Shown here: piece by piece, positions 14,923 to 22,967 of the stretch
How positions within the stretch are numbered: the first letter of the stretch is position 1
How the letters are laid out: each line of letters starts with the position of its first letter
Source: Bacillota bacterium
Lineage (GTDB): Bacteria; Bacillota; Sulfobacillia; JAUYEG01
DNA: 38,461 bases
Direction of reading: 5' to 3'
Assembly: GCA_030691505.1 (NCBI GenBank)
Contig: JAUYEG010000146.1
Location: 1 to 38,461 of the forward strand
Program-made: the position numbers and the translations under genes
The notes under the pieces: model-generated
What the model was told of the DNA's origin: nothing
The model's input: the letters and a program-made list of their open reading frames with translations, nothing else
The model's database searches: none

Positions 14923-16354
14923 CGCCGCCAAGTCCTCTCGCGATGAGTTCGATGAGGTGGACCGTACGCTGGCCGCCCCCTGCACGGTCGAGGCCGTTGG
15001 CCAGCCACGCCATACAGCCCGGACAGGCCGTGGCCACCAGTTGGGCGCCCGTGGAGGCTAATTCGCCCGCCCGGCGGTCGAGCATCTGGGCGCTGGCCGC
15101 GACGTGCTCGAGGGCGAACGTGCCCCCAAAGCCGCAGCAGCTGTCGGGACGGGGAGCCTCCCGGAACCCGCCGCCAGCCAAGGCGCGCAACGCCTCGCGC
15201 GGCTGGGAATGGACGCCGAGCAGGCGGCGCAGGTGGCAGGGGTCGTGGTACGTCACCGACGCGCTGATCGGCGGGCCCGCCAAGTGCTCCCCGATCCCGA
15301 GTTCCCAGGCCAGCGCGGTCGCGTCGACCGACTTGGCCGCGACGTCGCTCACCGCATCCATGGTCAGTCCCGCGGCCGCCAGCGCCTCTGTCCCGCCGCT
15401 CATCCGGCCGAAAAGGTACGCGGGATAGTCGTGCCGGAATGCCACGGCGCACGAGGGACAAAGGAACGCAAGCCTGGAGCCCGGAGAATCCAGATGGCCG
15501 GCGAGAGCCTTGAGATTTTCCGCGGCGAGCCGCCTCGCGGTGTCCGCATCGCCGGCGTATGCCGCCGGGGCGCCGCAGCAGACCAGGCCCTCCGGCACGA
15601 CCACACGTCTCCCGAGACGGGCAAAAACCTCCTGCGCCGCCGTCAGCAATTCGGGATACCCAAGGTCGACCAGACACCCCGGGTAGATGACAACAGGCGC
15701 ATCCGCCGGCGCAACATACTGGCGGCGCCCCGCCGCCAACGCCGGCGCCGTAGCGGGCCGCCTCTTCCTCATCCGTGGCAGCAGCATCCGCTGCCCGAAT
15801 ACCGGCAGGCGCCAGATGCTGCGCACATGGCGCGGGTCCACGGGCGACGGGCGGAAGAGCAGCGCTTGGACCAGCCCAAGCGCCGCGGCCGCGGCCCGCA
15901 GCACGGCAGGCCGGCCAAAAAGGCCGCGAACGACCGCCGCCTTGACCGGCGGCAGTCCGATCCGCCGCTGGAGCAGGCATCGCCCCTCAAGCAGCATGTA
16001 GCCCGTGTCTGCCCCGCTGGGACACTCCAGACGGCAGCGGCCGCAGTTGACGCAGCGGGTCAGGCGGGCGTAGAGCTCGCGGTCCGGGCGCAGGTCACCG
16101 CCGAGCTCTTCGAGCAGCAGCCCGAGCTTGCCGCGGGCAACGTCGGTCTCCCGGCCGGACTCGGCAAACACGGGGCACGAAGCGCGGCACTGCCCGCAGC
16201 GCATGCACTTTTGCAGCTCACCGAGCAGGGAACGCACATCCTCGCCGGCGACCGCGGAGACCCGCTCGAACACGTTGGCGACAATGCCGTACTGCCCGCA
16301 TCCCTGGCCGCCGGACGGCCCTTGCCCGGCTCCCCCCGCGCTCGCGGTGCTCAA
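14915..16354 (-). CDS. GlcF/HdrD-like Fe-S subunit of a 2-hydroxyacid dehydrogenase
   Basis: This 479-residue protein has two N-terminal ferredoxin motifs (CMRCGQCRASCP at about residue 50 and CVNCGRCRLECP at about 102). Two CCG domains follow: YPGCLVDLGYPELL with CCGAPAAYAGD, and TYHDPCHLRRLLG with CCGFGGTFALEH and ATACPGCM. The order matches GlcF, LldE and HdrD-type subunits, which take electrons from an FAD dehydrogenase. It begins with a TTG that overlaps the stop of the GlcD-like gene (TTGA), and ends inside the next gene's start. The first 22 residues are Gly-rich and poorly conserved, so a later start is conceivable. The CCG motifs appear complete. Confidence 0.9.
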   Translation of the reverse strand: MSTASAGGAGQGPSGGQGCGQYGIVANVFERVSAVAGEDVRSLLGELQKCMRCGQCRASCPVFAESGRETDVARGKLGLLLEELGGDLRPDRELYARLTRCVNCGRCRLECPSGADTGYMLLEGRCLLQRRIGLPPVKAAVVRGLFGRPAVLRAAAAALGLVQALLFRPSPVDPRHVRSIWRLPVFGQRMLLPRMRKRRPATAPALAAGRRQYVAPADAPVVIYPGCLVDLGYPELLTAAQEVFARLGRRVVVPEGLVCCGAPAAYAGDADTARRLAAENLKALAGHLDSPGSRLAFLCPSCAVAFRHDYPAYLFGRMSGGTEALAAAGLTMDAVSDVAAKSVDATALAWELGIGEHLAGPPISASVTYHDPCHLRRLLGVHSQPREALRALAGGGFREAPRPDSCCGFGGTFALEHVAASAQMLDRRAGELASTGAQLVATACPGCMAWLANGLDRAGGGQRTVHLIELIARGLGGGV

Positions 16355-17811
16355 CCGCGGCCCTCCCGGCCGAGCCCCATCTTGCCGGGATTCATGATCC
16401 CCGCCGGGTCAAGCGCTTTCTTGATGGCGCGCATGACCCCAAGCGCGGGGCCGTGTTCCTCGTCCATGTACGCGGCGCGCACTAGCCCCACGCCGTGCTC
16501 CGCGGTCGTCGTGCCGTTGATGCGCAAGGCAAGCCGGTGGATTTCGTCGGCGGCCTGATGCGCCCGGTCCACCTCGGCAAGATCGCGCATGTCGATAAGC
16601 GGTGCGGCGTGCAGGTTGCCGTCGCCGATGTGCCCATAGGTCAGGATGGGGAAACCGTGGCGGCGGGAGATCTCCTGGATGGCGGCAAGGGCCGCCGGAA
16701 CCTGGATGATCGGGACACAGATGTCCTCGCCGGCGCAGACGCGCGTGGCTTCCTCGCGAACGCGCCCCGACGCGGCGCCGACCACGGCCCGCGCCTGCCA
16801 CAGCGCATTGACCCGCGCGGGATCCTCGGCCCACTCCACGTGATTGGCCCTCCGCCGGCAGACGGCGGCAAGCTTCTCGGCCTCATACGTGACAGCGGGA
16901 GGCGGCCCATCCACCTGGAAAAACAGCACCCCCTCGCCCTGCGGCAGGACCAGCCCGGGAACATGCAGCATCGCCGCCCGGCACGCCGTGCGGTCCATTA
17001 TCTCGATCGCCGCCGGGCGCAGCCGCGCCCGGAAGACGTCGATCACCGTCTCTCCGGCGGCCTCGATGGAGCAAAAGGCGGCCATGACAACGCCGCGCCG
17101 CTCGGGCACGGGGATCACTTTCAGCCGGATTCGTGTGATGACGCCGAGCGTGCCCTCGCTCCCGACAAAGAGCCTGGTCAGGTCGTATCCAGACACGCTC
17201 TTGAGCGCGCGCGACCGGAGCCCGCCCGTGGTGATGACAGTCCCGTCGGCCAGCACAACCTCAAGGCCAAGAACGTACTCGGCTGTCGCCCCGTACTTGA
17301 CGGCGCGCATCCCGCTGGTGTTGCCCGCGACCATGCCGCCGATGGTGCACATCTGGCTCGATCCCGGATCGGGCGGAAAGAAGAAACCCTGCGGCTCCAG
17401 CGCCGCGTTGAGCGTGGCGTGCACCACGCCCGGCTCAACGATGACCTGGAGGTTGTCAAGGTCGGTCTCGAGCACGCGGTTCATGCGCGAGAGATCGAGG
17501 ACGACGCCGCCGCGCGCAGGCACGGGGCCGCCGGTCTGAGCCGTGCCCGCTCCGCGCGGTGTGACCGGCACGCCGTGCTCGGCGGCGGCCGCGACGACCG
17601 CGGCGACCTCCGCGGTTGTCTGCGGCTGGACGACAACGTCGGGCAGGCCCGGCTTGAGCCTGGTGAGAAAAGACGCGTCGTAGGAATAGACAATCAGGTC
17701 CTGATGCCGCGTCAGGACTCTTTCCGCGGAAACCAGCGCGCGGAGGCTGCGAACAAGCGCACTGCTTGCGCCGGCGGGCCTGGAAGTGCCGTTCTCCGGG
17801 CTGGCGGTCAT
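16351..17811 (-). CDS. GlcD-like FAD-linked oxidase (2-hydroxyacid dehydrogenase)
   Basis: This 486-residue FAD protein has the vanillyl-alcohol-oxidase-type FAD domain (VVVQPQTTAEVAAVV, then TPRGAGTAQTGG and GSEGTLGVITRIRL) and the C-terminal FAD-oxidase domain with the metal/substrate histidines in TYGHIGDGNLHAAPL and the AEHGVGL motif. Such enzymes oxidise glycolate, D-lactate or D-2-hydroxyglutarate. The start is ATG at 17811, with CAGGAGGAATGG upstream. It is the first gene of a tight operon with the GlcF-like and ferredoxin-fusion genes. Which hydroxyacid is used cannot be told; D-lactate or glycolate are the usual ones. It faces an M20-like gene across 169 bases. Confidence 0.92.
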   Translation of the reverse strand: MTASPENGTSRPAGASSALVRSLRALVSAERVLTRHQDLIVYSYDASFLTRLKPGLPDVVVQPQTTAEVAAVVAAAAEHGVPVTPRGAGTAQTGGPVPARGGVVLDLSRMNRVLETDLDNLQVIVEPGVVHATLNAALEPQGFFFPPDPGSSQMCTIGGMVAGNTSGMRAVKYGATAEYVLGLEVVLADGTVITTGGLRSRALKSVSGYDLTRLFVGSEGTLGVITRIRLKVIPVPERRGVVMAAFCSIEAAGETVIDVFRARLRPAAIEIMDRTACRAAMLHVPGLVLPQGEGVLFFQVDGPPPAVTYEAEKLAAVCRRRANHVEWAEDPARVNALWQARAVVGAASGRVREEATRVCAGEDICVPIIQVPAALAAIQEISRRHGFPILTYGHIGDGNLHAAPLIDMRDLAEVDRAHQAADEIHRLALRINGTTTAEHGVGLVRAAYMDEEHGPALGVMRAIKKALDPAGIMNPGKMGLGREGRG

Positions 17812-17980
17812 GAACCATTCCTCCTGGCGAAAACCGCAACTTGCATGCTCCGGATGCGATTCGTCCAGCCCCAAGAGGTTACCTGCCCCGGCCGCCGCGC
17901 GGCCGTCGAATGGAGGCAGGACTCAGCCGTAAGACACACAGAACACACGACAGCGACCCGTATCACGAGGAGGGCATGCA

Positions 17981-19405
17981 TTGCAGGTCAGGCAGTCCGA
18001 TGTGCTCGCCCTGGCCGCCAGGTACCTCAGAGAACTGGCTGCCCCGGCGGCCGGTTCCTCCTCCCCGGCTGCGCCTGACATCGCGGCCGCCGCCGCTTGC
18101 CTGGAGCGTGACCTCGGTTCACACGGCGTCGCGGCCCGGATCCATGAGCATGGCGCAGGCCGGATCAGCCTCGTGGCCCGGCTTCGGGCAGCCCGCCCCG
18201 GCAGGGCGGTCACCCCGGCGTTTGGCCACGCAGCCGTTATCGACGGCCCTCTGCTGCTCACCGCCGCGCTCGACCGAGATGGGGCCGGGGCCCACGGCCG
18301 GGCGCCGGCCGCGGTCTTCGCCGCCATTGCCGCCCAGATCGGCCGGACAGGACTTGAGCTGCGGAGAGATGTCATCCTGACGCTCACGGCCGGAGGAGGC
18401 GCCGACCGAGGAGCAGCCGGTCATGCCCGGCTGCCCGCGGACCACGCATGGGAGATCGAGGAAATGAAAGCCGGCGCGGCGCTCACCGGGGGAGGCTGGT
18501 CCCTGCGCGTCATGGGCAGGAGCTTCCAGGCGTATCAGCATGCGGAGCTCGGGCGTGCCGTGTTTTACCTGATTGCTCGGGGCAGACCAGGGAATGCCTG
18601 TCCGGACGGCAACCATCCGATCATTCTGCTGGGAAAGGCTCTGGCGGCGCTGGGTCGGTGGGAGTGCCCCGTACACGTGACGCCGGGCTTCCAGGCGTGC
18701 GTGGAGGCCCTGGCGGCTCCCCACGCGATTCCTGCTTCCTCGTACGTCAGGAGCCTGCTCAATCCGCTTCTGACCCGCGAAGCCGTGTCCCGGGTTGTCC
18801 GCGACCCCCGGAACAAGGGCCGGCTGATGGCGCAGGCAAGCAACTCCTTCCGGCCTACAAGCCTGAGCGCGCTGTGCAGCCAGGAGGGTCAGCCGGGCTC
18901 CGCCGAAGCGACCATTGAATGCCGGCTGCTTCCGGGCCAGACCGCGGCGACGGCGCGAGCAGAGCTTGAGGAGCTGCTGCGGGGCAGCGAGCTCCCGACG
19001 CGCGAAAGCGACGGTTGCTGGCTCGACCTAGTCACCGCCGGGGAGTCGCCGGCTCTGGAATCGCCGCCCCACACCGAGCTGACCCGGGCCATGGAACGGG
19101 CCTTACGCCGGCGGCGGCCCGGAATCGCGCTGGTTCCGGTGATGGACGCGGCTGACACGGGAGCGGGGCGCCTGCGCTCGCTCGGGATTCCGGTTTACGG
19201 TTTCTTCCCCGGTACCTTCGCGGCGCCACGCTCCGGAGAGGGGCGTCCGGCGGGACGCAGGGCGGATGCGGCCAGCAAAGGCGGCGAGCCTCGGTCCCCG
19301 CGAGGACTGGAACTCGCCGCACACGTGCTTTGGGACGTCGTCGCTCTATATGCGGGCGCCTCCGAAGCCGTGGCCCAGGCTACGGCCCCCGTTCAGCGCT
19401 CGTAG
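17981..19405 (+). CDS. M20-peptidase-like protein lacking the metal ligands
   Basis: The protein has 474 residues and follows the M20 (ArgE/DapE/carboxypeptidase) layout: an N-terminal catalytic-type part, a central dimerisation domain (residues 175-330, with AEATIECRLLPGQ) and a C-terminal part with AGRLRSLGIPVYGFFPGTF. The catalytic signatures are gone: no HxD in the first motif (GHAAVIDG), no GRG-x-D-MK motif, GGGAD for the dEE pair, GNAC for the GHA dimer histidine, and no C-terminal H-x-NE. The frame is uninterrupted and codon use is like its neighbours, so the protein appears maintained. The start is TTG at 17981, with GAGGAGG nine bases upstream; an ATG at 17976 is out of frame. It overlaps the convergent amidohydrolase by 13 bases. 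Confidence 0.75.
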   Translation: MQVRQSDVLALAARYLRELAAPAAGSSSPAAPDIAAAAACLERDLGSHGVAARIHEHGAGRISLVARLRAARPGRAVTPAFGHAAVIDGPLLLTAALDRDGAGAHGRAPAAVFAAIAAQIGRTGLELRRDVILTLTAGGGADRGAAGHARLPADHAWEIEEMKAGAALTGGGWSLRVMGRSFQAYQHAELGRAVFYLIARGRPGNACPDGNHPIILLGKALAALGRWECPVHVTPGFQACVEALAAPHAIPASSYVRSLLNPLLTREAVSRVVRDPRNKGRLMAQASNSFRPTSLSALCSQEGQPGSAEATIECRLLPGQTAATARAELEELLRGSELPTRESDGCWLDLVTAGESPALESPPHTELTRAMERALRRRRPGIALVPVMDAADTGAGRLRSLGIPVYGFFPGTFAAPRSGEGRPAGRRADAASKGGEPRSPRGLELAAHVLWDVVALYAGASEAVAQATAPVQRS

Positions 19406-21015
19406 ACCACTTCGCCGCCGGACATCGTCAGCACGGCCCGGGCGGCGCGGACCTCCTCGGCCGGAACCGCTCCGAGATCGGGCTCAACCACGGCCAGATC
19501 AGCCAGCTTGCCGGGCTCTATACTTCCTTTGACCGCTTCCTCGCGGCTCGCGTAGGCGCCGTTGATCGTATAGGCCCGCAGCGCCTGGGGCCAGGTGACC
19601 GCATGCTCGGGACCGACGACGGCCCCGCTCGACGTACGGCGCGTCATGGCGCAGTACATCCCGAGGTACGGGTCAACGTAAGTCACCGGCGCGTCCGAAC
19701 CCGCGGCGGCGGGGATCCCCGCCTCGAACAGGGCGCGCAGCGGGAACATCCAGCCGCCGCGCACAGGCCCGTAGTCCTGCACGTAGCCGTCGCCGAACTC
19801 CCATAGGAAGGCGGGGTTGGCCACCGGGACGACGCCGAGACGTTTGAGCTCGGCGATCAGGCCGGGATCGAGCATCGCGCAGTGCTCGATGCGGTGCCGC
19901 CGGGACGGGGCCTCCGGCCCTGTGAGGGCGATTGCGCTCAGCATCATCTCGATCGCACGGTCTCCCACGCAATGGGCCGTGACCTGGAACCCGCCCTGCG
20001 CGCCGCGCACCACCGCCTCGCTGAGCTGCTCCTGGTTGTAGTACAGGATCCCGCTCGTGTCCGGCCGGACGTGATACGGCTCGCGCGTGGCCGCCGTCGG
20101 CCCGCTGCTTGACCCGTCAACCATCGCCTTGAGCGGCCCCACCCGCAACCAGGTGCCTCCGGCGCCCGAGACCAGCCCGGCCCGGAGCGCGGAGTCGCCC
20201 GGCGCATCCGGCGCGGCGAACCGCAGCATCATGTAGGTACGCAGTTTGGCCCGACCTTCGTTGTGAGCCTCGATGATCGCCCTGATCTGCACGGGATCGC
20301 CCCCGCTCGCGTCGTGGGCGCTGGTTATCCCGTAGGAAAGGTAGTCGCGGCAAGCGGCGAGGTATCCGTCCTTGTGCGTCTCGAGCGTGCCGGCAAGGAA
20401 CTCCCACAGCGGCCTGCACGCGGCTTCCTTGAGAATCCCGGTGGGCTCGCCCGCCTCGTCGCGCTCGATTTCCCCGCCTGTGGGGTCGGGAGTAGAGGCG
20501 TCAATGCCGGCCAGCCGCAGCGCGAGGGAGTTGCACGCGACGATGTGGCCGCACGTGCGGGTTAGAGCCACGGGGCGGTCCGGCGACGCGATGTCCAGGT
20601 CGTGCCGGTTGGGGTGCCGCCGCTCCGCCAGCTTGTTCTGATTGTAGCCCCGGCCGGCGATCCACTTGCCGGGCGGTGCCGCAGTGGCCGCCGCCGCCAC
20701 TTTGCGGACGATGTCGTGCACCGATGCAACGTCATGTTTACAGTCAACCGAGCGCATGGTAAGACCGTGGCCAACGATGTGGCTGTGCGCATCGCACAGC
20801 CCCGGCACGAGGCAGCGACCCTCGAGATCGACAATCCGGGTGGCCGGGCCGACGAGGTGGAGCAAGTCTGCCAGCCTGCCCACGCCGATAATCCGGTAGC
20901 CCCGCACCGCGCAGGCCTCGGCGACGGTGTCGTGGGCATCAACCGTGTACACGCTGCCGCCTCGAAACAGCACGTCCGCGAAATGCCTCTGGTCGGTCCT
21001 GATTCCTGAGCTCAT
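19393..21015 (-). CDS. Amidohydrolase of the YtcJ type
   Basis: This 540-residue metal-dependent hydrolase belongs to the amidohydrolase_3/YtcJ family. Metal ligands visible in order: GLCDAHSHIVGHG, KAMVDGSSSGPTAA, TAHCVGDRAIEMM, RHRIEHCAML, and GSDAPV. The N-terminal beta sandwich (VDLEGRCLVPG) and its C-terminal partner (GKLADLAVVEPDL) frame the barrel as usual. The ATG at 21015 has AAGGAGGGGG upstream. Family members hydrolyse amide or formamide bonds; the substrate here is unknown. It begins a run of minus-strand hydrolase genes and lies 32 bases after the Nudix gene. Confidence 0.9.
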   Translation of the reverse strand: MSSGIRTDQRHFADVLFRGGSVYTVDAHDTVAEACAVRGYRIIGVGRLADLLHLVGPATRIVDLEGRCLVPGLCDAHSHIVGHGLTMRSVDCKHDVASVHDIVRKVAAAATAAPPGKWIAGRGYNQNKLAERRHPNRHDLDIASPDRPVALTRTCGHIVACNSLALRLAGIDASTPDPTGGEIERDEAGEPTGILKEAACRPLWEFLAGTLETHKDGYLAACRDYLSYGITSAHDASGGDPVQIRAIIEAHNEGRAKLRTYMMLRFAAPDAPGDSALRAGLVSGAGGTWLRVGPLKAMVDGSSSGPTAATREPYHVRPDTSGILYYNQEQLSEAVVRGAQGGFQVTAHCVGDRAIEMMLSAIALTGPEAPSRRHRIEHCAMLDPGLIAELKRLGVVPVANPAFLWEFGDGYVQDYGPVRGGWMFPLRALFEAGIPAAAGSDAPVTYVDPYLGMYCAMTRRTSSGAVVGPEHAVTWPQALRAYTINGAYASREEAVKGSIEPGKLADLAVVEPDLGAVPAEEVRAARAVLTMSGGEVVYER

Positions 21016-21047
21016 TGCGCCAGCCCCCTCCTTGGCCTCGCGACGCC

Positions 21048-22028
21048 TCAGGCCGGGTCCAGCACGCCGGCCTGCAGCAGCAGGAGCGACCACGTCTCCA
21101 TAGCCTGAGCGTACGCCCTGACCTGGTCAAGATTGAAAAGCGAACCTACTTGCAGCGTCCCGCCCGGCTCCCGCCGCAGCCGGACCCCCGCCCGGCGGCG
21201 CGCGAGGTCCACCTGCACGACAGGACGGCGCCGGCGGCGGCGCGCGACAGGACCGGGCAAGCCGCGGCCGCCAGGACCGGCTGCCGCGGGAACGACCAGA
21301 AGAAAGGCAAGCCCGAAATGCACCTGCCCCACCGGGCTTGTGTCGTCGTTGATCGCCCCGAGGAGCGATAGGGCCGCCCCCGGCGGGAACATGACCTCCT
21401 CGCGCAGCTCCCGCCGCAAGCCGCGAAACAGCGGGTGCTCGTCCAGGCGCGCGGTGGGCGCGGGGCGCACCGCCTCGCGCAGTGAGCTGTCCAGGCGCAC
21501 CCGCCTCTTGAGCCGCTTGGCCTGCGAGGTCCGTGGGGGCTGGTCACCGGAGCGGGCCGGTTGACCGGATTGGCTGGCCGCGCCCGGCCGGACCTCACGG
21601 CCGCCCAGGCGGGCGGCGCGGCCCGGGGTTGACGACATTGGGGGGCGGGCCGACGGCGCAGAACCGGCCAGACGTCTTCGTGCCTCGCCTACCCCAAATA
21701 CCAGCGGTGAAGGCAGAACATCGCCCGCGTTGACGTGGCCCCCGAGCCCGATGGAGTACAGGCGTCCCAGCCGCGGATCGCCCCCGCCCGCCCGCTGGAA
21801 CATGAGGTACAGGGGACCCTGGCCCGGCACGGGCGAGGTGCGGACGGTCACGTACGGAATGATCTGTTTGTAGCGGGTGTCCTGCTCTGCATGCCGTCTG
21901 GGCATGAAGAGGTACTCGCCGAGGGCCGTCCGCAGGTAGGGCCCCGCATCCGCCGCAAACCCCTGAAACGGCCGCGCCCCGGCGAAAAGAGTGTCCCGTG
22001 GGATCACCATCACCAGCTCATCTCTCAT
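21048..22028 (-). CDS. COG4112-like Nudix-fold phosphoesterase with large insertions
   Basis: The N-terminal part (DELVMVIPRDTLF, then EQDTRYKQIIPYV and SIGLGGHVNAGD) and the central part (RGLRRELREEVMF, LLGAINDDTSPVGQVHFGLAF) match the COG4112 predicted-phosphoesterase family. The usual length is about 200 residues; this one has about 326. About 95 residues of Pro/Arg/Ser-rich sequence (residues 115-210) are inserted between the GGH and RELREEV parts of the Nudix box, and an Arg-rich loop (RRRRRRP) follows near residue 265. The frame is open and overlaps the MBL stop by four bases (ATGA), so it is coupled. The insertions are oddly low in complexity; the Nudix catalytic Glu residues are retained. 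Confidence 0.8.
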   Translation of the reverse strand: MRDELVMVIPRDTLFAGARPFQGFAADAGPYLRTALGEYLFMPRRHAEQDTRYKQIIPYVTVRTSPVPGQGPLYLMFQRAGGGDPRLGRLYSIGLGGHVNAGDVLPSPLVFGVGEARRRLAGSAPSARPPMSSTPGRAARLGGREVRPGAASQSGQPARSGDQPPRTSQAKRLKRRVRLDSSLREAVRPAPTARLDEHPLFRGLRRELREEVMFPPGAALSLLGAINDDTSPVGQVHFGLAFLLVVPAAAGPGGRGLPGPVARRRRRRPVVQVDLARRRAGVRLRREPGGTLQVGSLFNLDQVRAYAQAMETWSLLLLQAGVLDPA

Positions 22029-22903
22029 CCCGCGATGATCCCGTCCTTCTGGCACTCCTTGTATAGCGTCTCGAGGTTGGGCCGGTGCAGCCGGTGATAG
22101 CCCTCTTCCGCAGCTCGGGGAAACTCATCCGCACGGGCCAGGATCTCATTGAGCCCCAGACCCTTGGCTGCGTAGTCGGCCAGTTGTTGTTTGGTTTCGA
22201 CGAAGTACGCGATCTGCCGGTCGGCCTCGGCGGCCGCGCGCTGTGTGTCGCAGACCGGCCCATGTCCCGGGATCAGGACCTCCGGCGCAAGATCCTTGAT
22301 CCGCCGCAGCGCGGTTATCCAGTGCGGCGTGTAGGCCTGGCGCACGAAGGGGTACCGGCCGACAAAGAACAGGTCGCCCCCAAAGATCACGCCCGCATCG
22401 GGGACGCGGACGATGGAGTGCCCCGGGCTGTGTCCGCCGGTATGCTCGATGATTGCGACGCGTTCAGACTGCCCGCCGCGGCCGCCCCTCTCCGGCGCGG
22501 GACCGAGGTGGATTGTCAGCCCGTGCCGGAAAGTGAGGTGCGGCAGCATCACCTGCAGTCCCTTGAGCCGTTCGCCGCCGGGCGACTCCTGGGCCGTGCG
22601 TATGGCGGCAGGGGACCAGGATGCGGCGAGGTTTTCCTGCATGAGCTTGCGGCAGCTTTCGCTGGCAATCACGGGCACGCCGAAGACCTGATTGCCGAAC
22701 GTGTGATCAGCGTGGTTGTGCGTGTTGACCACGGCCATGATCCGGGCGGGCGTGCTCTTGGCCACGAAAGCCGCGATGTCCCGTCCGTCCGCCGGCGAGT
22801 TCATCGTGTCGATCACGAGGGTCAGATCCTGCCCGGCAATGAATCCCGCGTTGACCCGGGCGTGCATCACGCCGATGCCGGGAAAGATGATGATCTCCTC
22901 CAT
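22025..22903 (-). CDS. Metallo-beta-lactamase-fold hydrolase
   Basis: This 292-residue protein has the MBL motifs: THNHADHTFGN (HxHxDH), HTGGHSPGHS, GGDLFFVGR and GHGPV. These bind two metals in an active site that hydrolyses thioesters, lactones or phosphoesters. It starts at ATG 22903, with GAGGAGGTG upstream; the longer frame reads into a 9-base repeat. It lies between the dihydroorotase-like amidohydrolase and the Nudix gene, and its stop overlaps the Nudix start. The substrate is unknown. Confidence 0.88.
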   Translation of the reverse strand: MEEIIIFPGIGVMHARVNAGFIAGQDLTLVIDTMNSPADGRDIAAFVAKSTPARIMAVVNTHNHADHTFGNQVFGVPVIASESCRKLMQENLAASWSPAAIRTAQESPGGERLKGLQVMLPHLTFRHGLTIHLGPAPERGGRGGQSERVAIIEHTGGHSPGHSIVRVPDAGVIFGGDLFFVGRYPFVRQAYTPHWITALRRIKDLAPEVLIPGHGPVCDTQRAAAEADRQIAYFVETKQQLADYAAKGLGLNEILARADEFPRAAEEGYHRLHRPNLETLYKECQKDGIIAG

Positions 22904-22940
22904 GGAAAGGACACCTCCTCGTTGGACGTCCGTTGCGCCC

Positions 22941-22967
22941 GCTACGCCAGTTACGCCAGTTACGCCG
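22941..22967. repeat. Three 9-base tandem repeats at the end of an amidohydrolase gene
   Basis: GCTACGCCA, GTTACGCCA and GTTACGCCG are consecutive. They overlap the stop codon (22960-22962) of the amidohydrolase gene and the non-coding stretch before the MBL gene. Slippage in this array could change the end of the protein by multiples of three residues. Confidence 0.7.

Noticed and set aside
15104-16558. Long plus-strand open frames opposite the GlcF/GlcD genes
   Set aside because: They lie on the antisense of genes with unmistakable Fe-S and FAD motifs and have no ribosome binding site or recognisable domain.
17890-17904. Perfect inverted repeat GGCCGC-CGC-GCGGCC
   Set aside because: Pure GC repeats of this size are expected in this DNA, and there is no T-run or matching second copy.
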